DNA of 64,000 bases from Panax quinquefolius (GCA_020205615.1 CM035163.1:46717652-46781651); one strand, 5' to 3'; shown: positions 46,731 through 58,590, numbered from the stretch's first letter. The notes: generated by a model not told the origin, from the letters alone. Numbers and translations are program-made.

Positions 46731-48986
46731 TGTAAGACCCCAACTTTTATGAATAAAGATTTATTTCTCTCGAAATATATTTTTGAATATTATGGTGTGG
46801 ATATGATATAATGTTATAGTTTTGGGTAATATTTACAAAATTTGCAAAGTAAACAAGTGGTTATATAATATTCAATTGGTCGAGGAATATTCGTTTTAAC
46901 AAGGAATATTCATACGACGACACAATCATTGGTGGACCCCACAATGAAAGTATTGTTGTAGTAAGAAAATGACAGAATTATCTTTTTATAAAAATAACGG
47001 TAGGAAGTGTATTCTGTTTAAAATTGTTGAACTACCCGGTAGTAAAAATGCGATGTCTGGCGTGGTTGTATAGTAGCACACGGTATTGGTTATTGATCTT
47101 TACGTAAGAAGTCACTCGGTTATACTCAATTATTACTACGATAATTCTTTGCATCATATCACTCGTATTATTGATTCGGATATTGTCATAGTATCATCTG
47201 CATAATATGATATATTATTAAATCAATAATTGAGGCGACAAAGTTGTTCATATTATTAAATTGCAATATTTACAATGTCAGAAGTTACATCGATGAGAGG
47301 TTTGGTCACCTAATTGCGCTTTTGATAGGGAAATCCTTATTGAAAGCCCCTCTTTCTGAGGAGCGACACGGTTGTTAAATATTATGAGTTATAATATTAA
47401 TGATGAATAAGTTCGTGTTGATTATAGATGAATTTGATAGTTCCATTGTGTTGAAATTATTTGTGTTAGTGAAAATCGACTTTTATTTCGATAATAATTG
47501 ATGTCTGGAGGATATATTGTTCAATCGGGTATTCGGGGCACTTTTTGTATCGGAGTACTATTCACGAGTTCTTATTCACGGAGTTCTTATTCATCCGATT
47601 ACTATTCACTCTAGTATTATTCACTCGGTATTTGGGACACTTTTTAGGTATTAGGTACTATTCACACGGGTTACTATTCAAAGTAATATTCACGGTACTA
47701 TTCACCCGAAAAATATATTTCTTTTTGGTCCAAATCATTTTTGGGTACAATATTATTCCATGAGGAGATGTGCTAATTTTTCAGACCATTGGTTGAAATT
47801 ATAATAGTTAATCAATATGGATCGTTGGTTTAAAGTTTTAATAGTAAATCAATATGGATCGTTGGTTTAAAGTTTTAATAGTAAATCAATATGGATCGTT
47901 GGTTTAAAGTTTTAATAGTAAATCAATATGGATCGCTGGTTTAAAGTTTTAATAGTAAACCAATATGGACCGTCCGTTTAAAAGTAAATCAATCTGGACC
48001 GTTCATGAATTAGTTACTATTCATTCCATTCTCTTATAAATAGAAGCTCATTCCTTCATTATTTCTTATGAATTCACTGAAACTCTAGAGAGAGAAATTA
48101 TAGAGAGAAAGAAGAAGAGAAGTTTGCTACCTCACTTTTCCAATATCCAGTTCTTCTAAGGTAAGGGGTATTATTTCTTTCGTATTCATGAAGAGAACTT
48201 ACATTATTCCATTCTTTATTATTACATTGGAATAACTTTTGTATCGTGAGACTCCCGTATACTTGGTGAAATTCTTACATTATTCCATTCTTTATTATTA
48301 TGCTTGAATAACTTTGTCCATCATGAAGTACCTCATACATGGTGAAATTCTTCTTTTATTTCATTCTTTATCATTATGTTGGAATATCCTGTCGGTGCGT
48401 ATTACGCTGACTGGTTCCATTAATTATTATTCTATTGGAATAACTATATCATGCGATCTATCGAATGTATGGTGATTTACATTTGTTATTCCATTCTTTA
48501 TTATTACATTGGAATATCACATTGTCTGCGAATTTCTTTGACACAGTTCCATTAATTATTATTTTGTATGAATAACTTTTATGCATGCGATTACATAGCA
48601 TGCATGGTGATTTACATTTGTTATTCCATTCTTTATTATTACATTTGGAATATCACAGCCGGTCTTGATTTACGCTTTAACTTTGGTTCCGTTTCTTTAT
48701 TATTACGCCGAATATCTTGTGCGTAACGTTTATGTATGACTGGTTCCATTCTTTATTATTACATTGGGAATAACTTTGCATATGCGATCTATCGCATACG
48801 AATAATGAATCATACATTATTCCATTCTTTATTATTACATTGGAATAACCTATCTATGTGGATTACCACATGCATGGTGAATGATCCTTTGTATTCATTT
48901 CTTATTAAATTATGGAAATAATTTGTATACGTGGATTACCGCATGGCGGGCGAAAATCCATTTGCAGTTTCATATATTCTATTATA
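46731..48986 (+). repeat. 3' LTR of element B, truncated
   Basis: Follows the 5' LTR module order (TACTATTCAC array 47560-47710, 37-bp units, TATA box 48035-48043, 75-bp units) and ends abruptly at 48986, after which unrelated sequence begins. Confidence 0.8.
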
Positions 48987-49499
48987 GACCAAAAATGAGT
49001 CCCAATAAATAAGCGTAAAAGTAGATTGAGAAAATTAAATTGAAAAATGATATATATATATATATAGATATATATTGCAATTTTATGTATCATTTTTTAT
49101 TATTAATTACATAAATACTTATTAGTAATAACTATTTTAATGAGATATATAATACGATAGATTAATCTTATAATTACATTACATCTCATATATACTATAA
49201 TCATATAATTCAAACAAAAAAATTTCACAATACATACGAGCATTCAACTGATACTGTCCTATCTTATATCAAGTTCCTTTGAGTTGTAAAAAGTTAACTT
49301 TAAGAATATTTTCACATGTATTTTTAATATTTTTATATGATCATCTCTCACATGAGTATATAATAGGTCCCACCTTCATGTAAGAAGAAACTATATAGAA
49401 ATATCAAAAAAACATGTCAAAATAGTGGTCTCCCTAAGTTTACTGTTCTTAAAATCAAGATACTTTAAATATTGCAAATGATCGTTTTACCCTTGATGA
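48987..49499. other. AT-rich intergenic sequence
   Basis: No coding content. Contains a TA microsatellite at 49050-49066. No repeat family recognised. Confidence 0.5.
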
Positions 49500-49507
49500 T
49501 ATGCCAT

Positions 49508-50647
49508 TAGGAGTGGGTATCGGTAAAATCTTCTTAGGCAAATCCGAGGCCAAACTCTACCGAATTCATCAGAAATTAGAATCTGGATTCTGCAGTCTGG
49601 ATTGAATTTGGTATCTGAGAACCAGGTTAGGTTGATGCTGATCTTAGGATTAGTACTGGATTTTTACTGTTTATACCGATTATCCTGCATGACAATATGA
49701 CAGAGAGACTATTAGTCTAAGCCCATAATTGACCCTTCCAAAAGTGGCTCATAAATTAGTGACTAGAAGCCCAATAACCAGGTCGCCAGGTAGGGATAAA
49801 ACTCTCTGTGTGTGTATAGAGGCTGACATAATTAAGAAATTTTTTCCCCTCAAAATCATAAAGTGTAACAGCCGATTCAATATCCTATATTTTCTCTTTT
49901 CAAACTTAATTCAAACATATATTCGTCTTGTAATTGTACATTCAAATCCCATGAGGAACAATTCCACTCCTCGATAAACTTCGAGTCTTTAAGATCCAAG
50001 GCCGAGATAAACGCGGCCGCCTGATCCTCTGCATCATCGCCAAATTCTTCCCTGGTATATTTATACTGCTCGAATTTTGTTAACCTAGTTCATATAGACG
50101 AAGACATGTTTGTATAGAGATGCGGATGTGTGTGTATAGAGAAGCTAACATAATTTTTTCCTCCAACATGTGAGAGTGTATAAGAAGGAATAAGAATGAA
50201 AATTCTTATTATATTAAGATCTGATGGAGCTAGATCTTGTACCTGATGGAGTCATAAAGGGTCTGTCCAGGAATCATGGCGGCATCGGAGGCGGGATCAA
50301 GCGAGACTAAGAGGCGAATGAGACTACCAACGAACCTGATGGATATGGAAAGGAAGATGCGAAGGTTTTGGTTCAACAGAGAAATGAGAAGTGAGAAAGG
50401 GACAGAGTAGTGGAGCTGAGAGCACGCATATTTGGGAATAAAATTAATAAATCATCTGTAACCGGTATAACCGGTTCGGTCCGATTAATACCGAACAAGC
50501 CAAATCCCTACCCGATCCCGATACCGAATATTCGGTATGTATCAATTTTTTGTATCATTATCGAACCAATACCTATTTGTCTCAAATCGGCCGATTCAAA
50601 CCAATTTAACCAAAAATGAAAAATACCAAACTTTTTGCCCACCCTTG
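49508..50647. mobile_element. hAT-like non-autonomous element with gene fragments
   Basis: Ends TAGGAGTGGG and, read inward on minus, CAAGGGTGGG; 8-bp flanks TATGCCAT (49500-49507) and TATACCAC (50648-50655) match at 6 of 8. The ends and the subterminal GGTTCGGT/ATACCGAA-rich stretch at 50460-50560 resemble plant hAT elements. The interior holds exon-like minus-strand pieces and no transposase. The terminal match is imperfect, so the call is moderate. Confidence 0.45.
49877..50371 (-). pseudogene. exon-like gene fragments inside the hAT-like element
   Basis: Two minus-strand open stretches of clearly higher GC content than their surroundings. The first (about 50371-50243) contains MIPGQTLYDSIR and stops at a splice donor (CAG then GTACAAG). 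The second (50084-49877) follows an acceptor-like ACTAG and reads KFEQYKYTREEFGDDAEDQ, then AAAFISALDLKDSKFIEEWN, ending in a stop. They look like two exons of a host gene that I cannot name. Whether they are captured or an old local gene overrun by repeats is open. Confidence 0.35.
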
Positions 50648-50655
50648 TATACCAC

Positions 50656-51007
50656 GCTTAGTGCTCCCAATATTGTTCGATAATTCCACCAGCTATCATA
50701 TTAATGATGAGAGTGACAGGATTAGTAGCTAGCTAGGGAAGGGGAGTAGGGGTTGTGGAGGTTGTAAGTTATGACTTTATCTTTTGTGATTTCATAAGTC
50801 ATATCATATGATTTAAATTGGATAATTTATTTAAGCAATTTATAGATATAAATCTTAGTATATAGATGTAAAATAGTTGTATAAAAACTATAATTTTAAG
50901 CGCAATTACCTATTTTATTATTGTAGCTTCATTTTTTAAACTGTTAAAATAAATTGTTTATTTTAAAAGTGTTAGTTTCACAAATTGTTTCTCACATAAA
51001 TAGTGTT

Positions 51008-51051
<44 letters not shown>

Positions 51052-51094
51052 GAATGAGAATTTTATTTAAAAGGTGTGACATTTGGTTCATACC
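50656..51094. other. AT-rich intergenic sequence with TA microsatellite
   Basis: Non-coding. A 40-bp TA run lies at 51010-51049. Confidence 0.6.
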
Positions 51095-51989
51095 TTTTTA
51101 AAGGGATATATCTTTTCAAAGGGATATAACCTTTCAAAAGGATGTAACCTTTCAAAAGAATGTAACCTTTCAAAAAGGATGTAACCTTTTGAAAGGATGT
51201 ATATCTTCAAAGGGGTATTTGGAAACCTATAAATAGGTTCCAAATCTACTCAAAACAATAACTTCAAATTCAACTTCAATCCTTCTCAAGTTCTTAAAAT
51301 TATATTCATTCATCATTCATTAAAAGTCATAGAGAGTATTCAATATTTTGTTGGTTCGTGGAACTCTTCCATTGAAGTGCTTCTTGTGAGAGTTGGAGAC
51401 CATTTTATCCTGGGAAGTAGTCGTCCATTGTTCCATCCGTAGTAAATGGCGATGAGGGACGAAATCACTTTAAGGAGAGCATCCAACAGATTGACTTGGT
51501 TTTAAAAGTTTGTCAATTGCATCTTGTAAGTCACCTTTTCAAAGGGATGTGTCTTTTCAAAGGGATATAACCTTTCAAAAGGATGTAACCTTTCAAAAGG
51601 GTGTAACCTTTCAAAAGGATGTAACCTTTCAAAAAGGATGTAACCTTTTGAAAGGATGTATATCTTCAAAGAGGTATTTGGAAACCTATAAATAGGTTCC
51701 AAATCTACCCAAAACAATAACTTCAAATTCAACTTCAATCCTTCTCAAGTTCTTAAAATTATATTCATTCATCATTCATTAAAAGTCATAGAGAGTATTC
51801 AATATTTTGTTGGTTCGTGGAACTCTTCCATTGAAGTCTTCTTGTGAGAGTTGAAAGACCATTTTATCCCAGGAAGTAGGCGTCCATTGTTCCATCCAGT
51901 AAGCCTTAGATAATGGAGGGAAAAATCGATTTAAGGAGAGACTGTCCAATAGTTGACTTGGTTTTAATTTATCAATTTCATCTAGTAAG
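51095..51989 (+). repeat. tandem duplication of a TATA-bearing LTR-like unit
   Basis: Two direct copies of about 440-455 bp (51095-51533 and 51534-51989). Each begins with several 18-bp units of the type GATGTAACCTTTCAAAAG, then an imperfect palindrome around TATAAATAGG (51228-51237 and 51687-51696), then a leader-like stretch with GTGGAACTCTTCCATTGAAG. The composition is that of the promoter end of a plant LTR, but there is no internal element between the copies. Confidence 0.65.
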
Positions 51990-52115
51990 TTATCATTTTT
52001 TTAAAAATTATTTATCTTTTAATTATGTTTATATATTTAGTATAATATAATAATACTTAAGGAGTAACAAATAGTAAGTGTACCTTCATGTAAGAGAATA
52101 TTTTGTGGAATTTAA

Positions 52116-52322
52116 GGTGGTGTTTGATTGTATCTTAACAACCTATCTCTTAATACATTTTAAAAGATCTTATTTTTGTATTAAGAGGTCATCCTCTGAA
52201 TAGTTTAGACTCATATTTATATCTTAACTATTCAGAGGACTTCTTAATACAAATATGTGAGCTCTTTAAAGGCATTAATAAGTAGACTGTTAAGATATAT
52301 TCAGATACAATTAAACATCACC
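52116..52322. mobile_element. Tourist-like MITE (PIF/Harbinger)
   Basis: 207 bp; inverted ends GGTGGTGTTTGATTGTATC and (minus) GGTGATGTTTAATTGTATC; flanked by TAA (52113-52115, 52323-52325). The inner part also folds back (CCTCTGAATAGT with ACTATTCAGAGG). No ORF. Sits 445 bp upstream of the SHINE-type start codon. Confidence 0.75.
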
Positions 52323-52325
52323 TAA

Positions 52326-52767
52326 CACTTTTATTTGTGTAAATATTAATTCTCTAAAATAAAGTGTTCATTTTAATATGTTCAGACCGTGCTCCTTCTT
52401 TTGCAGGTATGTATATACTCTCATATTGATTCAATTCAATAATGGTGATAACTCAAAAGTAGTTATGGACATAATGACATAGGTCACACTTATACTTGTG
52501 TAGGTGAAACATTAATTGCAAATGCACCCCCCACTTTAAACACCCTTGGACTTTACACACCGACAACTACATAAATAACAATAAGAATAAGACCAAGTAG
52601 AAGGAGTAGATCTCCTCCACAGACTCCCCCCGCCCATTCATCTTTGTACCAAATGCCCGTACTAGATACTCTGAAAAACACACACAAACACACACTATAT
52701 ATATTTATTATATCTATCTTACATATAAACACACATATGTGAAGTTATAAAAAGAGAGTATATAATT
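52326..52767 (+). promoter_or_regulatory. promoter and 5' leader of the SHINE-type gene
   Basis: Non-coding, with TATA-like candidates CTATATATAT (about 52696) and GTTATAAAAAG (about 52744). The first is better placed for a normal leader. A C-rich stretch (CCCCCCGCCC) lies near 52627. Which TATA is used cannot be told from sequence. Confidence 0.4.
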
Positions 52768-53297
52768 ATGGTACAATCAAAGAAGTTCAGAGGTGTCAGG
52801 CAACGCCAGTGGGGCTCTTGGGTTTCTGAAGTTCGCCATCCTCTCCTGTAAGTTTACCACTCCCCTCGCCTCCCCTCCCCTCTCCTCCCCATTATGCAAC
52901 TCACATACATATATATATATATATATATATAGTTATTAACCCATATGCAAGTCCAAACTATATTATTTACCCGCATTCTTAATTCATGTGTTCATTTTTT
53001 ACCGATTTGTGAGTCTCTTTCTTTTTGCCTATGACACCCTTAGCCCTTTTTTAAAAAAAATTCATTGATACCGAGTCAGTTGAACACATTTCTAACGCTT
53101 ATTTGACTTTTGAAAGATCCTGACCATAACTTATCAGCTAATTCTTCAATTTCAATAAGTTCTGATCAATTTCGATCGAAAACTATGTTCCCTCTTGATC
53201 TTCCTCCGTATAGCTTCTCTTCAAAATGAGAGTTTTGTACAATTTTTTTTTTTTTATGAAAAACTTCTATTAGGGATTACATAACACACACACACAC

Positions 53298-53347
<50 letters not shown>

Positions 53348-54553
53348 ATATAAGCGTATTTCTTAAATAACACACCTCACTTAAATAATATATTTTTATT
53401 AAAAGTACTTCGTTTTGAAAATTCTTTTAAAAAATAAAATAATATTAAAAGAGAGTGATCTCACTTGCATTTCATTTATTTATAAAAATGCTACCCACAA
53501 TCCCACTTGTTTTTTAAAATAATCTTTAAAACGACATAGTTTTAATAAAAATATGCTATTTAAGAGAGTATACTTTAGATTTGTCCTCTGTATATATAAT
53601 ATTAACTTACATTAAAATTAAAAAAAAACTCTTGATGCATATATTTTTTTAAATGTTTATCAAACAACCCAAAACTTTTATTGTTTTCAATTTTGGGCAC
53701 CCATTAAGACCTAATCAAACAATCTTCTTGTAGTTCTCAAAAATCCTATCCAAACCTTAATAAATGTGAAAATTAAATATAATTTTCACATTTTAATCAT
53801 TAATAGGATAAAAAGAACAATCTTATTGCATACAAACCCTAATAAGTCAAAAAGAAGAAAAATAAAATTCTCAATTTTCACGGTTAACATACACTAAGCA
53901 CTTCTAAGGCATTTTGCAATTTTATTTCGTTTTATTTTAATTATTTTTTATATAAGTATTTCATAATTATCAGCCCAATCACGCGTTACATAATTTATTA
54001 TTTATTTTTTGCTTATTATAGAAAGAGAAGGATTTGGTTAGGTACATTCGAGACGGCCGAGGCGGCTGCAAGGGCATACGACGAAGCGGCCGTCTTAATG
54101 AACGGCCAAAACGCCAAAACAAATTTCCCGATCATCACAAAATCCGATAACTCAGATCTCAAGACGGATTCCCCCTCATCACCGTCCATTCTATCCGACA
54201 TACTTAGCGCAAAGCTCCGAAAATGCTGCAAGGGCACCGCACCATCGCTCACCTGTCTAAGGCTCGACACAGATAATTCCCACATCGGAGTGTGGCAGAA
54301 ACGCGCCGGCCAGCAGTCGGGGTCTAATTGGGTGATGAGAGTTGAGCTTGGGAAAAAGAATAAGGCACAAATATGCTCCGAAGAGGTATCGGTGTCGGAA
54401 TTATCATCGGTGTCGGAAGTATCGTCCGAATCAGTTTCGTATCCAGTGGGTGAGCAAATGGATGAGGAGAATAGAAATGCAATGCAAATGATAGAGGAAT
54501 TGCTTAATTGGAATGGTTCAACGCCTTCACTTGCTGCAAGGGGGAGTCTATGA
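52768..54553 (+). CDS. SHN: AP2/ERF transcription factor, SHINE/WIN1 clade
   Basis: Two exons, 52768-52847 and 54022-54553, separated by a 1,174-bp GT-AG intron; 203 aa. The start [20 protein letters not shown], the AP2 domain at residues 6-63 with the [19 protein letters not shown] core, and the intron directly after HPLL are all diagnostic of the SHN/WIN1 clade. So are the middle motif (residues 84-139: [14 protein letters not shown]...[20 protein letters not shown]...WVMRVELG) and the C-terminal [10 protein letters not shown] (182-190). Arabidopsis members are slightly shorter (about 190 aa). These nuclear factors bind GCC-box-type promoters and raise cutin and wax synthesis and affect epidermal cell-wall traits. 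The C-terminus carries a Ser/Val/Glu-rich run (148-166) and a short extension after the motif. Frame is intact and key DNA-contact residues (Arg8, Gly9, Arg11, Trp15, Trp18) are present, so it is probably functional. Which SHN paralogue it is cannot be settled here. Confidence 0.95.
52848..54021 (+). other. intron of the SHINE-type gene
   Basis: GTAAGT donor and TTATTATAG acceptor. Holds a CT-rich run (52858-52890), an AT repeat (52908-52931), a CA run (53284-53298) followed by a TA run (53300-53344), and no ORF or recognisable transposon. Confidence 0.85.
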
Positions 54554-54751
54554 ACTAGGGGACTAAATTGTAAAAAGCTTTATATTTTCTTTAGAAAAAT
54601 TCTAAAGAATTTGGAATATGTAATAGTATGAAAAATGTTAAAATGTGGAATATATGTAATAATATGGAAAATGTTGGGAAAAAGTTATAGTAAGTAATTA
54701 TTTTTGGTTTTTTGAAGTTTTACCTCTTAATTATGACTTCATTCGCCCTTT

Positions 54752-54757
54752 AATAAA
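54752..54757 (+). terminator. candidate polyadenylation signal of the SHINE-type gene
   Basis: AATAAA about 200 bp after the stop codon, in an AT-rich 3' flank. Plant poly(A) signals are loose, so other sites between 54600 and 54760 are possible. Confidence 0.35.
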
Positions 54758-54809
54758 ATCTTTTATTTTTTAAATATGTGTGCGGAAGTTAAAAGAAAAT
54801 AAATATAAA

Positions 54810-54953
54810 GAGTAATGTTAAAAGTCTCAAATGACATGACTTTAAATATTTTAATGATAATTTATGACATAGACAATCACATGAGATTTATCCAATTAAT
54901 ATTATAGTGACACATCATTTAAGTAAAAAAAATTGAGACCCATAACATCACTC
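54810..54953. mobile_element. MULE-type MITE
   Basis: 144 bp with inverted ends GAGTAATGTTAAAAGTCTCA and (minus) GAGTGATGTTATGGGTCTCA, flanked by an exact 9-bp duplication AAATATAAA (54801-54809 and 54954-54962), the length made by Mutator-like transposases. Non-coding. Lies about 260 bp after the SHINE-type stop codon. Confidence 0.8.
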
Positions 54954-55159
54954 AAATATAAATAAATTACGGTCTTACTTCGTATTTGTATACGTGCATA
55001 TATAATATATTTACTTATATTTTATATAACTATGTGTTATTCCCAGAAAGAAAGAGATCTAGAAAGGGAGTTGAATATATATATTAAATTTTCTTTGTAA
55101 ATAGATGTTACCAAATTAGCTAAGCAAGTTAATTGATTGATTATGTACAACATAATTAT

Positions 55160-55606
55160 TGTAACGTCCGAAAAAATCAAATTATTATGCGAATTAAATT
55201 TTATTTGACTATTTGAATTAAATGTAATTATATGTTTATTTAAGTGAGTAAGTTGTTTAAAGGTCGTTCTATGACCTAGAATGTGCGGATGTGGTTAAGA
55301 TTCTAGCTGTGTGCTAGAATTAAATTATTTGAATTTTCAAGACGAAAATAAAAGTTTTTCGAGAAATTTTCAAAAAAATTACTATTCTGCTCGGGAATTA
55401 TTTTTGAATTTTAGAGAAACGCATAATGATAGAATTCTAAGACGAGATGGAATATCCAATAATATTTCAGTTATGACAAACGAAGTTTTCTCCTGCGAAC
55501 AAAACCCTAAGGGTTAGGGAAAGTGAAGATTTAAGAATAAAATGATTAAGTGTAATAACAACGATTATTATACATGACGAATACGAGTATAATACTAGTT
55601 ATTATA
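55160..55606 (+). repeat. partial LTR of another gypsy-type family
   Basis: Begins TGTAACGTCCGAAAAAATC, a common LTR start in plant Ty3/gypsy elements, and is cut at 55606 by element C. No coding content; the rest is not seen in the window. Confidence 0.4.
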
Positions 55607-56090
55607 TGTAAGACTCGAACTTTTATGAATAAAGAGTAAATTTTCTCTAAATATTATTTTTGAATTTTATGGTGTGGATTTGATATAATGTTATAGTTGT
55701 GAGTAATATTTACAAATTTTGTAAAGTAAGCAAGTTGTCATAAAATATTCGATTGGTCGGGGAATATTCGTTTTATCAGGGAATATTCATACGACGGGAC
55801 AATCATTGGTGGACCCCACAACGAAATTATTGTCGGAGTTAGAAAACGATAGAAATATCTTTTTATAAAAATAACGTTGAAAGTTTTACCGTTAACTGTT
55901 GAAATACCCGTTGATAAAAGTACAGTAATATACGTACTTTGATTATTGTACAGTATCTTTGATTATTGATGCTTACGTGAGAAGTCAATTAGTTTTATTC
56001 AATTATTGCCACAATATTTGTTGCACAATATCTCATATTATTGATTCAATTATTGTCACAGTATCATCTCCACACTATTTTATATTATTA

Positions 56091-56560
56091 CACTACAAGA
56101 AATCCGGCTATTTCTGACGGACGTATCCTCGACGGATTAAATTCGGTTGGAATAATCTTACTTCCAAGGGAATAATGCGTTGGTTATAAGTCCCTCAAAA
56201 ATAACGTAATTCTGACGGAATTCCGTCGAACTTAGACCTCTCCAATTGGCGCCAAGTTTCGCGCCATCGCGAAAACTAATTTCGACGAACAAACGTTAAT
56301 TCCGAGGGGCGTACTCGACGTAATTTTTTCGTCGAGATAACTTTCGTCGAACATAAGTTATTTCTGACGAACTTTCTGACAGAAATAATTCCCTCAGAAA
56401 TAATTATTTTTGACCGAATAATTGACGAAAATAAGCTCGACGATATTATATTCGTCCGAATTTTCGACGGACTATTCCGTCGGAAGTAATATCATTTTCG
56501 ACGGAATAACCTTAGTTCCGATGGACTAGTCCATCAGAAACAACCGGTTTTCTTGTAGTG
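56091..56560. mobile_element. CACTA-type MITE in the element C LTR
   Basis: 470 bp with perfect CACTACAAGAAA ends extending imperfectly to about 30 bp, and TTA duplications (56088-56090, 56561-56563). The interior is full of short GACGGA/TCCGTC-type repeats in both orientations, the subterminal repeats of CACTA elements. Its removal restores the LTR sequence. No ORF. Confidence 0.85.
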
Positions 56561-56879
56561 TTAAATCAATAATTGACACAACACAATTATTCATATTATT
56601 AGTTAGCATTATTGGCAATATCTAGAAAATTCTATCGAGGAAAGGGGTTAGGTTATCTAATTGCGTGCCAATAAGGATAAATCCTTTTCGAAAAGCCCCC
56701 TCTTTCCTGGGAATGATTTGATTGTTAATATTGTGAGCTTATAATATTATTTATGAATAATTATTATGTGGTGGATATTAGTTCAATTTTAATATTAATG
56801 AAGGAATTTTGCATTTGTTGAAAGTTTGACATATTTTTCTGTGAAATTATAATTATCTCATCCGATAAAATATTCATTC

Positions 56880-56903
56880 ATATATATATATATATATATA
56901 TAT
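56880..56903. repeat. TA microsatellite in element C LTR
   Basis: Simple TA repeat; not present at the matching place in the other LTRs. Confidence 0.7.
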
Positions 56904-58590
56904 TATCATAATATATTATAATTGTTTAATAATATTATTATTATAATATATAAGCATGTGGTTAAGGAACGGAAGTAAACAAAATGTATATAAATACTTT
57001 GTTTTTAAAAAAACAGTTTGTAACATTGTTTTGATTGGTGGGAATGGTTGGTGGAGAAATTAGGTCTGCAAAGTTGTGATTCTCTTGTGTGGGACCCCAA
57101 CAATTGAAAAAAGAGAGGATTTAGGCAAACATATTAGGCAGAGAAGGGAAAAAAATAAGAGTTAGGCAGAATGCTTTGATTTTTTTTTCTTCCTCCGTTG
57201 CTATAAATAGGGGGTAACCCCTCCTTCCTAAAACACACCTTCAATATCAAAAATCCTTATTCGATAGTATTGTGAGTATTTTCTTGAGTATAAGGATACT
57301 TTGAGCGTAATTTTTGTGCAAGATTTTCTCAAAATAATATCCGATATTCCAGTCAAATCCAGTTTCTACTAAGGTAAAGGATATTATTTTATTTCAATAC
57401 TCGTAAGAAATATTATTTTCTTTCATACTTCATATTATGGAAGGGATATTATTTCATTTCATATTCCTAAATTTAAACTTACTATGGTAAGTATTGCTTC
57501 TATAATTCCTGAAATTAGTAGAATATCCTTGAAATTTGCGCTTCATCTAGTATCGTTTCACAGAAATATTTTTTTGAATATTCTTGTTAAATTTTAATCT
57601 TTTCATGTCGGGGTACTATTCACGGGGTACTATTCCTGAAGTACTATTCATAGAGTACTATTCACTCAGGTACTATTCACCTGGGGTACTATTCATGATA
57701 AAAAATAATTTCTTTTTTGTCTAAATCATTTTTGATACAATATTATTCTTGAATTTTACTCCATAATGAAGTATCATGTTGACAATTTGGATATTATTGA
57801 ATTCTGGATAAATTGAATTGTAAATCTTTAAAATATATCCTTTGTTTTTATTTAATTGAATTCTTATATCATTGTCATCATCTTTATGCTTATATTGTGA
57901 TGAAAGTCATCTTTGCCCGTAGTGCATAGATGGACTGTTGATTGGTATGATTATAACTAGGGATTATTCGGTATAATCATGACCTGTAATGTTACAAATA
58001 ATATAGTAAAAGTCCTCATTGGCCCGTAGTGAATTGATGGACAGTTGTGTATGGATAATTCAGTGATGTGGATTATTTATTGAGCTGAGTCTCAGCGATA
58101 AAATTGATGATAAACTTTTAAATCATAGAAGATAGTAGATATCATGCTCTACTTGACTCTTTTAATGGATTGTTTGTTCCGCTGCAGTTAAACTTGTTAT
58201 CTATTATATTCTATCTGTTTAACACTGTTGAAGGCTAACGATAATTTATTCTGCATTATCTTAGTCATAATATTCTTTACTGGGCTAGTTGAGCTCACCC
58301 TTTAGTTTCATTGTTCTCTTCAGGAAATGAGAATATAGCTGGGATAAGTCGGGGAACGGAGTACGGTCTAAATGGTTGTTTTAGTAGTCCTCACTATTCT
58401 ATGAAATAGTGTGATAATAATTGTAATACGATTGAATTTGAGTTTGGATATTGTCTAGAAGACAATATTCGTGTTTAATGTTTATCGTATTTTACACGAC
58501 AATTGTATTAATGAAATTGTATTTGAATTTTGTACCATGTATTTGGCGACTCGGAATGTGTGAGTATACCTATTTTGGGGGCGTCACAAT

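Larger units (their letters stand above)
38636..48986 (+). mobile_element. element B: Ty3/gypsy chromovirus, 3' LTR truncated
   Basis: Plus-strand relative of A: 5' LTR 38636-41909, interior 41910-46730 (4,821 bp), 3' LTR 46731-48986. The 3' LTR stops at ATTCTATTATAG (the 5' LTR equivalent is near 40877-40888), so roughly its last 1 kb is missing and no right target duplication remains; the left 5 bp are TAATC. Every ORF has breaks. Confidence 0.85.
55607..58588 (+). repeat. 5' LTR of element C
   Basis: 2,982 bp including the 470-bp MITE. TGTAAGACTCG to GGCGTCACA. TACTATTCAC-type array at 57606-57690; TATA box 57202-57210. Lacks the 37-bp and 75-bp arrays of B. Confidence 0.85.

Noticed and set aside
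38636..48986. Treating the chromovirus copies as endogenous viruses with an envelope
   Set aside because: Nothing lies between the chromodomain end and the polypurine tract in A, B or C; no env-like ORF exists there.
51502..51738. 78-aa minus ORF with repeated RLHPFE and its plus partner with repeated FQKDVT
   Set aside because: Both are translations of the 18-bp tandem repeat.
54016..54285. 89-aa minus-strand ORF over the SHINE-type exon 2
   Set aside because: Antisense shadow of a well-supported coding exon.
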